From: Terriglobia bacterium
Lineage (GTDB): Bacteria; Acidobacteriota; Terriglobia; Acidiferrales; UBA7541
Length of the DNA: 64,000 nt
Direction of reading: 5' to 3'
Assembly: GCA_020072805.1 (NCBI GenBank)
Contig: JAIQGC010000027.1
Span: forward strand, 22,011-86,010
The notes below the pieces were generated by a model. The model was not told the origin of the DNA. It did no database searches and saw only the letters and a list, made by a program, of their open reading frames with translations. The position numbers and the translations under genes are program-made. Positions 35,087 through 43,787 of the stretch are shown here, in pieces (positions within the stretch are counted from its first letter, which is position 1; every line of letters starts with the position of its first letter).

Positions 35087-36268
35087 TTAGAGCAGGTGGA
35101 ATCCGACTTCGATGGTGATGTAGACGGGAACGGGTTTGCCGCTGGGTCCGCTGGCTGGCTTGCATTTCCAGGTTTTCACCGCGGCGATGGCATTCTCATC
35201 GAGTCCCATGCCCAAGCCCTTAGCCACGCTGAGATTGGTGAAGCGGCCCTCCTGCGTGACCACGCCTTGGAGCAGCACGGTTCCCTGATACTTGGCCTTG
35301 CGCGCTTCCTCGGAATACTGCGGATCGGGCTGATAGTAGCAGACCGGAGTGCCTACGCCGTTTCGGCCGGCGTTGTAAATTCCGCCGCCGGTGCCGCCGC
35401 CCGAGCCGGGGCCGTAGCCGCCGCCCGAGCCAGAGCCAATTCCGGTGCCATCGCCGTTGCCCATCGAGCCGTCGTTCAGGTTGGCCAGCGGGTCGCCCAT
35501 GTTCGCCAAGGGATTGGGCAGTTTCATGTCCGGACCGAGCAGGGTGGCTTCGGCGACAAATTTCGGATGCAGGTCCTTGATGGCGGTGGGGGCCGCGATC
35601 TGCTGCTTAGCGAAGCGGGGCAGCTTACCCTTTTCCGGGGGAAGCTTGGCGTGCTGTCCGCCTCCGCCATGGGCCTGATCCGCGCCGGGCGGCATCCAGG
35701 GCTCAATCAAAGTCATCGGGCCGTCAGTCTTGGCCTTGACCACGGTTGTGGTCTTGAAGAATAAAGGAAGGAAGAGGAGCAGGAGGAGCAGGCCGTGAGC
35801 GCCCATGGAGATGGCCTGGGTGCGGCCGAAATCCTCGTCCTTGGTCCAGATCTCTTTTACCTTGGCGCCCTTGGGAAGCTGCAGTTTGGGGCCGAACAGA
35901 GCATCCTTGAGGCGCTCTTTGAAGCCACCAAAATTTCCGCCCCAATTGACTTCCAGGCCGGTGCCGCTGGCGCGGCCGGCTGGAACCGGCTTGCTCTGCA
36001 AAAATTCCTTCAGGTTATCCAGCAGGCCGCTGCGGAAAGCGGGCGGACGGAAGGGAGTGCCCTCGCGAGCCGGGCCAAGTTTTACGGGGCGTTCCAGCAG
36101 GAAATCGCGGAAATTGGACCAGAAGCGGTCGGGAATCAAGTGGGCCGGCGGCCCGAACTTGGGGACGGCCGAGGCGGGCACGGGCGTGGAATTCGTATTG
36201 GGCTTGGAGGATGACACTTTTGGTTTTGCGAGATCCGGCGGCAGCAGGTTAACGAGTGATTGCGACAA
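35087..36268 (-). CDS. tonB: TonB-type energy transducer with a long N-terminal cytoplasmic region
   Basis: A 393-residue protein. The C-terminal domain (about 305-393: YYQPDPQYSEEARKAKYQGT, GVVTQEGRFTNLSVAKGLG, DENAIAAVKTWKCKPA) is a TonB C-terminal fold. A glycine-rich linker (about 265-300) and one hydrophobic segment (about 154-171, GAHGLLLLLLFLPLFF) precede it. Unlike classic TonB, the membrane helix is not N-terminal; about 150 charged and proline-rich residues precede it. The start is an uncommon TTG at 36268, supported by AGGTGA six bases upstream; the nearby ATG is out of frame. It probably couples a TolQ/ExbB-like motor encoded elsewhere to outer-membrane receptors such as that at 11258-15034. 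Confidence 0.88.
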   Translation of the reverse strand: MSQSLVNLLPPDLAKPKVSSSKPNTNSTPVPASAVPKFGPPAHLIPDRFWSNFRDFLLERPVKLGPAREGTPFRPPAFRSGLLDNLKEFLQSKPVPAGRASGTGLEVNWGGNFGGFKERLKDALFGPKLQLPKGAKVKEIWTKDEDFGRTQAISMGAHGLLLLLLFLPLFFKTTTVVKAKTDGPMTLIEPWMPPGADQAHGGGGQHAKLPPEKGKLPRFAKQQIAAPTAIKDLHPKFVAEATLLGPDMKLPNPLANMGDPLANLNDGSMGNGDGTGIGSGSGGGYGPGSGGGTGGGIYNAGRNGVGTPVCYYQPDPQYSEEARKAKYQGTVLLQGVVTQEGRFTNLSVAKGLGMGLDENAIAAVKTWKCKPASGPSGKPVPVYITIEVGFHLL

Positions 36269-36475
36269 CGTTTTTCACCTGATCCATTAAGCTGAGTTTC
36301 CGACTTGCTCCCCATTTCTTTCGATTCAGGCCCGTGGAAATCGGTTGCACGGGCGAATCGGCTGACAGCAGCGAAACTTCATTGTAACATACAGAGTTGC
36401 TCTGCCTGCCAGTGTGCTCTCAACGGCACTGTCCCCATAGACGGGTAAAGAAAGATTAGGAAAGCAAAAACACCG

Positions 36476-39301
36476 ATGGCCGAACCGCTCGAACTGAAGA
36501 AGACGATCAACCTGCCCAAAACGGAATTTCCGATGAAGGCCGGACTCCCCCTGAATGAGCCCAAACAGCTCGCTGCCTGGCAGGAGAGCCGCCTCTACGA
36601 GCGGATCCTCGATGCGCGCAAGGACAAACCACTTTTCGTGCTGCATGACGGCCCGCCGTATCCCACCGGGACCATCCATCTGGGAACCGGGCTGAACAAG
36701 ATTCTTAAGGACATGATCGTGAAGTCCAAGAGCATGTCCGGTTACCGCGCGCCCTATGTGCCGGGGTGGGACTGCCACGGTCTGCCCATCGAGACGCAGG
36801 TGGAAAAGGAACTGGGCGGGAAGGGCAAGGTTGCTCCGGCGGAATTTCGCCGGCTGTGCCGCGAATATGCCACGCGCTTTGTGGACCAGCACCGCAGGGA
36901 CTTCAAGCGCCTGGGGGTCTTTGGCCGCTGGGACGATCCCTACCTGACCATGAGCAATCAGTATGAAGCCACCATCGCCGGAGCCTTCCTGGACTTCATC
37001 GAGATGGGCTACGTCTATCGCGGGCGCAAGCCGGTGTACTGGTGCCTGCAGGACTGCACGGCGCTGGCCGAGGCGGAAGTGGAATATGAGGACCACGTCA
37101 GCCCTTCGGTGTGGGTGAAGTTCGGCGTGGTGGGCGGGGGTAAGGGCGAAGCGGCCAGGATCGGCAAGGAAGCCAGCGCGGTGATCTGGACAACCACTCC
37201 GTGGACGCTGCCGCACAACCGCGGTCTGGCGTTTCACCCGGACTTCGACTACGCCGTGGTGGAAACGGAGAAGGGTGCGCTGATTCTTGCGGCGGAGCGC
37301 GTGGCCGCTTTGCAGGCGGAATGCGGCATCCAGGAAGTGAAGGTGCTGGCCACCTGCAAGGGGCGCGATTTCGAGGGCATGAAGTTTCGGCATCCATTTC
37401 TGCCGTTCGAGGTGCCGGGCGTACTGGCGGATTACGTTACGCTCGATCAGGGCAGCGGCATCGTGCACACCGCTCCGGGACACGGCGCGGACGACTTTTT
37501 TACCGGGCAGCGCTATGGCCTCGAAACGCACGCCCCGCTCGACGACAAGGGCGTCTTCCTCGAAGGACTGCCGGAATACAAGGGCAAGGACGTCTTCAGC
37601 GCCAACCCCATCGTGGTGAAGCTGCTGGGGGAGCGCGGCGCGCTGCTGGGCTATGCCGATTACAAGCACACCTATCCGCACTGCTGGCGCTGTCACAAGC
37701 CGGTCATTTTTCGCGCGACCGAGCAGTGGTTCATCAAAATGGACCAGACCGCGCACGGGGGAAAGCAAAGCCTGCGCCAGGAAACGCTCGAGGAAATTCA
37801 TAAGGTGAAGTGGATTCCCGCCTGGGGCGAGGACCGCATCCACGAGATGATCGCGGAGCGGCCCGACTGGTGCGTTTCCCGCCAGCGCTTCTGGGGAGTG
37901 CCCATCATCGCGCTGTTCTGCCAGAGCTGCGGAAAGCAGTTTGAGAACTTCGCGGCGCTGCGCAACGTGGTGAAATGGTTCGAGAAGGAAGGCGCCGACG
38001 CCTGGTACCAGCACGCGCCCGAAGAGATGCTTCCGCCGGGGACGAAATGCTCCTGCGGGGCGTCGCAATGGCGCAAGGAGAACGACATTCTGGACGTGTG
38101 GTTCGATTCGGGCTCCTCGCATCTGGCCGTGCTTAAGGGCGAAGGGGAATGGCCGGCGGACGTTTATCTGGAAGGCCCGGACCAGTATCGCGGGTGGTTC
38201 CACAGCTCCCTGCTGATCGGAGTCGGGGTGAAGCACCACGCGCCGTACCGGCAGGTGGTGACGCACGGGTGGACGCTCGACGAGCATGGACGGCCCATGT
38301 CCAAATCGCTGGGCAACGTGGTGCTGCCCAGCGAAATCTGCGAGAAGTGGGGCGCCGACTTGCTCCGCCTCTGGGTCGCCTCGCAGGAATATCAATCGGA
38401 TGTAAAAATGTCCGACCGGGTAATGACCCAGCTTTCCGAGGCTTACCGCAAGATTCGCAATACGTTCCGTTTCGCCCTGGGCAATCTGGGCGATTTCGAT
38501 CCGGCGCGCGACGCGCTTTCCAACGAACAGCTCGAGGAGATGGACAGCTGGATGCTCGGGCGCGCGGCGGAACTGGTGAAGAAATGCCGCGAGTGGTACG
38601 AGGCCTACGAATTCCACCGCGTCTATCACGCCATCCACGATTTCTGCGTAGTGGATTTGAGCGCGTTCTACTACGACGTGCTCAAGGACCGCCTGTATAC
38701 CAAAGCGCCCAAGAGCGTCTCGCGCCGTTCGGCGCAGACGGCCATGTACAAAATCACCAGCGCGCTGACGCGCATGCTCGCTCCCGTCCTGGTTTTTACC
38801 GCCGAGGAAATCTGGAAGTATCTGCCCGCGGCGCCGGGCGGCGATGGCAGCGTGCACCTGGCGCTGTTTCCGGAGCCTTCCGATCTGGCCGCGGAAATTC
38901 CGGCCAAGGTCCGGGACGAATGGACGCGGCTGGCGCAGTTGCGCGCGGCCGTGCTGGTGGCGCTGGAGCAGGCCCGCGTGGCCAAGCAGATCGGCGGGGC
39001 GCTGGAAGCCAAGGTGGTTTTGCACGCGGCGGAAAACTGCTCCGTGCCGCGGGAACTCCTGCGCGCGAAGCGGACCGCGCTGCCCGGCCTGCTCATCGTT
39101 TCCCAGGTGGAAATCGCGGACGCGCCTCCGGAAGGAGCCGCGCAAAGCGAAACGTTACCCGGACTGTCCGTGAAAATCGAACGGGCGGACGGCAAGAAAT
39201 GCGAACGCTGCTGGAACTATTCTGCGCGCGTCGGAGAAAACCAGCGCTACCCGGCCGTTTGCGAACGCTGCAGCGAAGCCCTCGCCGAAATCGAGCGGTG
39301 A
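36476..39301 (+). CDS. ileS: Isoleucyl-tRNA synthetase
   Basis: A 941-residue class I aminoacyl-tRNA synthetase that charges tRNA-Ile and edits misactivated valine. The HIGH-type motif is GTIHLGT (about 66-71) after HDGPPYPT; the KMSKS-type motif is RPMSKSLGN (about 606-614). The CP1 editing domain lies between them (VIWTTTPWTLPHNRGLA). The C-terminus carries the zinc finger KCERCWNYSARVG and CERCSEAL, as in full-length bacterial enzymes. Length is normal. The start at ATG 36476 fits the family N-terminus (LPKTEFPMKA). It is followed 85 bp later by lspA, a common ileS-lspA arrangement. Confidence 0.97.
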   Translation: MAEPLELKKTINLPKTEFPMKAGLPLNEPKQLAAWQESRLYERILDARKDKPLFVLHDGPPYPTGTIHLGTGLNKILKDMIVKSKSMSGYRAPYVPGWDCHGLPIETQVEKELGGKGKVAPAEFRRLCREYATRFVDQHRRDFKRLGVFGRWDDPYLTMSNQYEATIAGAFLDFIEMGYVYRGRKPVYWCLQDCTALAEAEVEYEDHVSPSVWVKFGVVGGGKGEAARIGKEASAVIWTTTPWTLPHNRGLAFHPDFDYAVVETEKGALILAAERVAALQAECGIQEVKVLATCKGRDFEGMKFRHPFLPFEVPGVLADYVTLDQGSGIVHTAPGHGADDFFTGQRYGLETHAPLDDKGVFLEGLPEYKGKDVFSANPIVVKLLGERGALLGYADYKHTYPHCWRCHKPVIFRATEQWFIKMDQTAHGGKQSLRQETLEEIHKVKWIPAWGEDRIHEMIAERPDWCVSRQRFWGVPIIALFCQSCGKQFENFAALRNVVKWFEKEGADAWYQHAPEEMLPPGTKCSCGASQWRKENDILDVWFDSGSSHLAVLKGEGEWPADVYLEGPDQYRGWFHSSLLIGVGVKHHAPYRQVVTHGWTLDEHGRPMSKSLGNVVLPSEICEKWGADLLRLWVASQEYQSDVKMSDRVMTQLSEAYRKIRNTFRFALGNLGDFDPARDALSNEQLEEMDSWMLGRAAELVKKCREWYEAYEFHRVYHAIHDFCVVDLSAFYYDVLKDRLYTKAPKSVSRRSAQTAMYKITSALTRMLAPVLVFTAEEIWKYLPAAPGGDGSVHLALFPEPSDLAAEIPAKVRDEWTRLAQLRAAVLVALEQARVAKQIGGALEAKVVLHAAENCSVPRELLRAKRTALPGLLIVSQVEIADAPPEGAAQSETLPGLSVKIERADGKKCERCWNYSARVGENQRYPAVCERCSEALAEIER

Positions 39302-39386
39302 GCGAGTTGAGCGACTTTATGGTGCGCTGCCCGGAATTTATCCCGACCAGGTCGGGAGGGCGGCATCTTTCTTTTCTTTGAGGAGA

Positions 39387-39881
39387 ATGCCCATTCATTT
39401 GTCCGCGCGATTGAAATGGCTGTGGCTCACGCTCGTCGTCGTCGTTGCCGACCGCGCGGCGAAGGTGTGGTGTGAGACGCAGACCCCGGAAGGGTACCGC
39501 CGCGAAGTGGTGCGCCATTTTTTCTATCTGGTGCATAGCCGCAATCCGGGCATCGCCTTTGGTATTTTTGCCGACGCCGCGGCCCCCTGGGTGCGCCTCG
39601 CGCTGATTGCCGGATCGCTCGTGGTGATTGGCGCGCTGGCCTGGCTGCTGGTTTCCGGAGGTGGCGGACGCATGGTGGCCGCGGGCCTGGCGCTGCTGCT
39701 GGGGGGCGCCACCGGAAATCTTACCGACCGCATTTTGCATGGCGGCGTGACCGACTTCATCGAAGTGTGGATTGGAACGTACCGCTGGCCGGCGTTCAAC
39801 GTGGCCGATTCGGCCATCACCATCGGCGCGATTCTGGTGATTCTGGACATGCTGATGGGCGCGCGGCATCGCGCGGAATAG
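39387..39881 (+). CDS. lspA: Lipoprotein signal peptidase (signal peptidase II)
   Basis: About 164 residues with four hydrophobic helices. The family blocks are intact: VVADRAAKVW, SRNPGIAFGIF, GGATGNLTDRILHGGVTDFI and WPAFNVADSAITIG; the Asp residues in NLTDR and NVADS form the aspartyl catalytic dyad. It cleaves the signal peptides of diacylated prolipoproteins in the inner membrane, such as those at 5963, 16388 and 60675 in this window. The start is uncertain: GAGGAG lies only one or two bases before ATG 39387, and an in-frame TTG at 39378 is the alternative. Confidence 0.93.
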   Translation: MPIHLSARLKWLWLTLVVVVADRAAKVWCETQTPEGYRREVVRHFFYLVHSRNPGIAFGIFADAAAPWVRLALIAGSLVVIGALAWLLVSGGGGRMVAAGLALLLGGATGNLTDRILHGGVTDFIEVWIGTYRWPAFNVADSAITIGAILVILDMLMGARHRAE

Positions 39882-39940
39882 CGATCCCGAGGCCCGCCAT
39901 TCCTGTCCGCCCGCCTCCTGCAAACTGCTAGAATCTCTCC

Positions 39941-40963
39941 GTGCCCGCCAGCGCATCCAGCCCGGTACGCCAATTCGTCGCCGCCGCCGAAGACGCCGGG
40001 GTGCGGCTGGACCGCTTCCTGGCCGCGCGCCTGCCGGAGCTGAGCCGCACGCGCGTGCAGGAACTGATCGAGGCGGGTCTGGTGCGGGTGAACGGGGGAG
40101 CGGGCAAGGGCGCGCAGAGGCTGCGCGGAGGCGAACGCATCGAGATCGAGCCGCAGCCGCGGCCGCCGCTGCGCGCCGCAGCGGAAAATATCCCGCTGGA
40201 AATTATTTACGAAGACGAAGAGCTGCTGGTGGTAAACAAGCCGGCGGGAATGACGGTGCATGCGGGAGCGGGGCAATCGAGCGGGACGCTGGTCAATGCG
40301 CTGCTGGGGCGGGGACAGGCGCTTTCGAGCGGAGGAGACGCGCTGCGGCCGGGGATCGTGCACCGGCTGGACAAGGGAACGTCGGGCGTACTTCTGGTGG
40401 CCAAGAATGACGAGATGCACGCGCGGCTGAGCGCGCTGTTTGCGAGCCGGGCGATTTCCAAGACGTATATCGCGCTGGTGGAAGGCGCGGTGACCGGCGA
40501 GCACGGGCGCATTGAACTGCCCATCGGGCGCGACCCGAGGAACCGCGTGCGCATGACGGCGCGCAAGCATCCGGCGGGGCGGGTGCGCGCGGCGCGGACG
40601 GACTGGCGGGTGCTGGCGCGAGTGGGAGGCTGCACGCTGCTGGAAGTGCAACTGCACACGGGCAGAACGCATCAGATTCGGGTACACTTCTCGGCGCTGC
40701 GCCATCCCATCGTCGGTGACACTTTGTACGGAGCGGAGCGGCGGGAAAAAGCGGGCAAGACGGAGCTGCCGGAGCTGGGCCGGTATTTTCTGCATGCGGC
40801 GCGGCTGGTGTTTGCGCATCCGCGCACGGGGGCCACGGTGGATGCGCGCGCGCCCTTGCCGGCGGCGCTGCGCGAGTACCTGCGGGAACTGGCTGCGGGC
40901 GCCGGGGAAGACGCGGAAAAAATGGCGGCGCGGCTGGACCGGGAGTTCGCCGCGGTTCGATAA
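39941..40963 (+). CDS. RluA-family pseudouridine synthase (RluD-like)
   Basis: A 340-residue enzyme that isomerises uridine to pseudouridine in rRNA. An S4 RNA-binding domain (about 20-75, RLDRFLAARLPELSRTRVQE) precedes the catalytic domain. The catalytic Asp is in PGIVHRLDKGTSGVLLVAK. Further family motifs are EIIYEDEELLVVNKPAGMTV and TGRTHQIRVHFSALRHPIVGD. The family layout and length match RluD, but the target base cannot be assigned. The start is GTG 39941, just ahead of the S4 domain. It follows lspA by about 60 bp, the usual lspA-rluD order. Confidence 0.92.
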   Translation: MPASASSPVRQFVAAAEDAGVRLDRFLAARLPELSRTRVQELIEAGLVRVNGGAGKGAQRLRGGERIEIEPQPRPPLRAAAENIPLEIIYEDEELLVVNKPAGMTVHAGAGQSSGTLVNALLGRGQALSSGGDALRPGIVHRLDKGTSGVLLVAKNDEMHARLSALFASRAISKTYIALVEGAVTGEHGRIELPIGRDPRNRVRMTARKHPAGRVRAARTDWRVLARVGGCTLLEVQLHTGRTHQIRVHFSALRHPIVGDTLYGAERREKAGKTELPELGRYFLHAARLVFAHPRTGATVDARAPLPAALREYLRELAAGAGEDAEKMAARLDREFAAVR

Positions 40964-40979
40964 TTTTTGGGGTGAAAAA

Positions 40980-42047
40980 ATGATGATTCGACGCTTGGCC
41001 ATCGTGATCCTGCTGTGCGCCGCCATGCTGCTGGGCGCTGAAAGCAGCCCCGCGCAGCAGCCCGCCGCTCCGGCTCCGCCAGCCAATCCGCAGGACGCGC
41101 CGGTGCATACGGGGCAGACCATCACGACGGAAGTGAACCTGGTGGACGTGCTGTTCACGGCGCTGAACCGGCGCAACAAGCTGGTGATTGATCTGAATAA
41201 GGACGACTTTCGCGTATTTGATGACGGCAAGCCGCAGGAGATTCGCTACTTCAGCCGCCAGACGGATCTGCCGCTGCGCATCGGCATGCTGCTGGATACC
41301 TCGAACAGCATCCGCGACCGCATCCAGTTCGAGAAGGACGCCTCCATCGGATTTCTTTTCAACGTACTGCGCCACGGCAAGGACCAGGCTTTCGTGATGA
41401 CCTTCGACGACCGCCCCAGTATTCTGCAGGGTTTTACGGAAGATGCCGGGCGGCTGCGCGACGAGATCATTGGCACTAAGGCGGGCGGAGGCACGGCGGT
41501 CTACGACGCGATTTACGAGGCCTGCGAGAAGGAGCTGAGCAATCCGCCGCGGCCTCCGGGGGACCAGCCGGACGTGGTGCGGCGGGTGATGATCCTGATC
41601 AGCGACGGGGAGGACAATCTCTCCGAGCACACGCGCGCGGAAGCCATCGAGATGGCCCAGCGCACCAGCGTGGTGATTTACACGATCAGCACCAGCACGC
41701 AGTGGATTTCGCTGAGCGAGACGAATCGCGAGAAGATGGGCGACAGGAAAATACACAAAACCGAGGGCGATAATATTCTCGAGGACATCGCCGAGGAGAC
41801 CGGGGGCCGCGCGTTTTTTCCCTATCACGTGGACGACCTGGACCAGTCCTTTCAGGATATCGGAGACGAACTGCGCAGCCAGTATTCGCTGACTTACCGG
41901 CCGACGAATTTCGTGGCCAACGGGAAATATCACAAGATCAAGATCCGCGTGGAAGGGCGCAAGGACGTGCAAGTGCGGGCGCGGCGCGGGTACTACGCGC
42001 ACATGGCTGCGGGAAAGAATCCCGCTCCGGGAGCGGCGAGCAAGTAG
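40980..42047 (+). CDS. Secreted VWA-domain protein (acidobacterial VWFA-related type)
   Basis: About 355 residues. Two adjacent ATGs at 40980 and 40983 follow GGGGTGA; a signal peptide ends near ESSPAQ. VNLVDVLFTALNRRNKLVIDLNKDDFRVFDDG-type sequence leads into a von Willebrand factor A domain with a complete MIDAS: DTSNS (DxSxS), the Thr in GGGTAVYDAI and ISDGEDN. The C-terminal GDELRSQYSLTYRPTN and RARRGYYA are typical of the group. These proteins are secreted metal-dependent adhesion or binding modules of unknown role. Two more paralogues lie within 3 kb (42689-43657 and 43788-44858). Confidence 0.85.
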   Translation: MMIRRLAIVILLCAAMLLGAESSPAQQPAAPAPPANPQDAPVHTGQTITTEVNLVDVLFTALNRRNKLVIDLNKDDFRVFDDGKPQEIRYFSRQTDLPLRIGMLLDTSNSIRDRIQFEKDASIGFLFNVLRHGKDQAFVMTFDDRPSILQGFTEDAGRLRDEIIGTKAGGGTAVYDAIYEACEKELSNPPRPPGDQPDVVRRVMILISDGEDNLSEHTRAEAIEMAQRTSVVIYTISTSTQWISLSETNREKMGDRKIHKTEGDNILEDIAEETGGRAFFPYHVDDLDQSFQDIGDELRSQYSLTYRPTNFVANGKYHKIKIRVEGRKDVQVRARRGYYAHMAAGKNPAPGAASK

Positions 42048-42151
42048 GGCAATATGTTGTTGTTGATGCGATGCGGAGGGAGCATCCGCAAACCTGTCAC
42101 TGCACCGGCGTGTCCGCGCTGAAAAATAAATCACCAATATCGAGGGCCGGG

Positions 42152-42655
42152 ATGGGTGTAATCAAATTTAGCTACGACGTTCCCCTGGAGCATACGATGG
42201 ATTTTGAATCCGCGTATCACGAAGCCTTGCAACTGGACCTTCCTCAAAAGGAAAAGTTGCGGATTATGCCCGGAGCAATTTTTGTCTGGATGTTCGTGGA
42301 GGGGGAACTTGCCGGGGAGTCTTATGGTTTCCCGCTGGCCAGTAGCGATGAGCCAATCAGCGGATTGGCTGGTTTAACCGATAACGAGAGGAAATCCGGA
42401 TTCTATTGCTACTCAAACACAATACTTCCTTCTTTTCAGGGGAAGGGGTTGGGAACAATTCTAAAGGCGCACTGGCTGGGACTGGTTGTGGGGGCGGAGT
42501 TTGAGGTTGTTTACGGCCATGCGCGGCCGGGAAGAAGCCAGGCGCTGAATGCCCGGTTTGGCGCCGCCTTCCTTGAGGGTTTCCCGGATTGGGCCGGCAC
42601 GGGCGAGGAATATAAATTGTATCGCCTGGCGCTGAACTCTAGGCTCACAGGCTGA
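42152..42655 (+). CDS. GNAT-family N-acetyltransferase-like protein
   Basis: About 167 residues from ATG 42152. The acetyl-CoA pyrophosphate-binding loop is present as FQGKGLGTILKAHWLG (Q/RxxGxG/A type), preceded by a strand with the usual SNTILPSF residues. HARPGRSQALNARFGAAF matches the later GNAT helix with an N/A-R pair. The substrate is unknown. G+C is close to 50%, lower than the VWA genes on both sides, so recent acquisition is possible. The start is not certain: an ATG at 42071 would extend the protein by 27 residues, through a small hairpin (TGCGGA/TCCGCA, 42073-42091). Confidence 0.65.
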   Translation: MGVIKFSYDVPLEHTMDFESAYHEALQLDLPQKEKLRIMPGAIFVWMFVEGELAGESYGFPLASSDEPISGLAGLTDNERKSGFYCYSNTILPSFQGKGLGTILKAHWLGLVVGAEFEVVYGHARPGRSQALNARFGAAFLEGFPDWAGTGEEYKLYRLALNSRLTG

Positions 42656-42688
42656 AGCGTGTGCCACTGTGCTGCACCGTAAGCCGGT

Positions 42689-43657
42689 CTAGTTGCGCGG
42701 CGGGTAGTAGCCTTTGCGGGTGAGGACTTTGAGGGATTTGTCGGTCATTTCGACTTTGACCTTGCGGTATTTGCCGTCCTTGGAGGAGTTGGAGGGGTAG
42801 TAGCCGAGGGTGTATTGGGTGCGCAGTTCCTCGGAGATCTGGTCGAAGGCTTCTTCGAGATGTTTTTCGGAGGAGACTTCGATGCTGCGACCTCCGGTTT
42901 CCTCGGTGAGTTTGTGTGCGACGTCGGGGCGGAAGCCGTAGCCGGGATCGTGGACAAGGAGGATGTGCACCACGGTGTCGGTGCGCTGGGCGGCTTCGAT
43001 GGCTTCTTCGAGTCGGACCTTGCTGCCCTGGTCATCGGCGTCGGTGATGATGACCAGGGCCTTGCGGCCGGCTTCTCCGGCGAGTTTTTCGGAGCTGGCC
43101 AGATAGACTGCGTCGTAGAAAGCGGTGCTGCGAACATCGCCGGACATGGGGCCCAATCCGGTGGGAGCGTTGACGCGGGCGCGGTGGATGGCGCTTTCGA
43201 GCTGGGCGCGGTCGTCAGTGAAGTCGGAGAGCATGTCCACGTCGGTGTCAAAGGAGAAGACCATGGCCAGGTCGCCTTTGCGCATGACGCGGTTGAGGAA
43301 GCGGCCGGCGGCTTCCTGTTCGGCCATGAGGCGGTTCTGCTCGCTGCCGCTGGTGTCGATGAGCAGGCCGAGGGTGATGGGAAGGGCGACTTCGCGGGAG
43401 AAGAAGGCGATTTTTTGTTCCTTGCCGTCCTCGAAGGCGCGGAAATCTTCCTGCTTGAGGCCGGTGACGATGTTTTTATTCTTGCCACGGACGGTGGCGA
43501 AGATATTGACGAGGCTGACTTGCGAGCGGATGACGCCGCCCTGGGCGAGGGGTTCCTGCGAACCGGGATCCTGAGCGGGGCGAGGAGCGCTGTAGAGGGT
43601 CAGGGCTGCGGTCAGGGCGAGAACTGCGCTGGAGAGCCAAATCTTCATCGGTTGCAT
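42689..43657 (-). CDS. Secreted VWA-domain protein
   Basis: A 322-residue paralogue of the genes at 40980 and 43788. A signal peptide (SSAVLALTAALTLYSAP) is followed by VSLVNIFATVRGKNKNIVTG and a VWA domain with MIDAS residues DTSGS, a Thr in the later loop and ITDADDQG. The C-terminus has ELRTQYTLGYYPSNSS and VLTRKGYYPPRN, the same ending pattern as the other two. It is divergent from the VWA gene starting at 43788; the 130 bp between them presumably hold both promoters. Function is unknown; a periplasmic or surface binding role is inferred. Confidence 0.82.
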   Translation of the reverse strand: MQPMKIWLSSAVLALTAALTLYSAPRPAQDPGSQEPLAQGGVIRSQVSLVNIFATVRGKNKNIVTGLKQEDFRAFEDGKEQKIAFFSREVALPITLGLLIDTSGSEQNRLMAEQEAAGRFLNRVMRKGDLAMVFSFDTDVDMLSDFTDDRAQLESAIHRARVNAPTGLGPMSGDVRSTAFYDAVYLASSEKLAGEAGRKALVIITDADDQGSKVRLEEAIEAAQRTDTVVHILLVHDPGYGFRPDVAHKLTEETGGRSIEVSSEKHLEEAFDQISEELRTQYTLGYYPSNSSKDGKYRKVKVEMTDKSLKVLTRKGYYPPRN

Positions 43658-43787
43658 TGTATACTTGCCTCGATTCGTAACGTGTCCGCAGAGATAGCCC
43701 GCGAAGGGCTCCCCGGCATCTTAGGATGCGGCCGCGGCGCGGGAAGATGCGTGGCCCGGACCGCGCGGAACGGGTGGTGACAGACAG

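Noticed and set aside
36269..36475. T-box leader upstream of ileS
   Set aside because: No specifier stem, T-box sequence or terminator/antiterminator pair is visible; T-boxes are mainly in Firmicutes.
36326..39145. A 939-codon open frame on the minus strand
   Set aside because: It is antisense to ileS, which has complete catalytic motifs.
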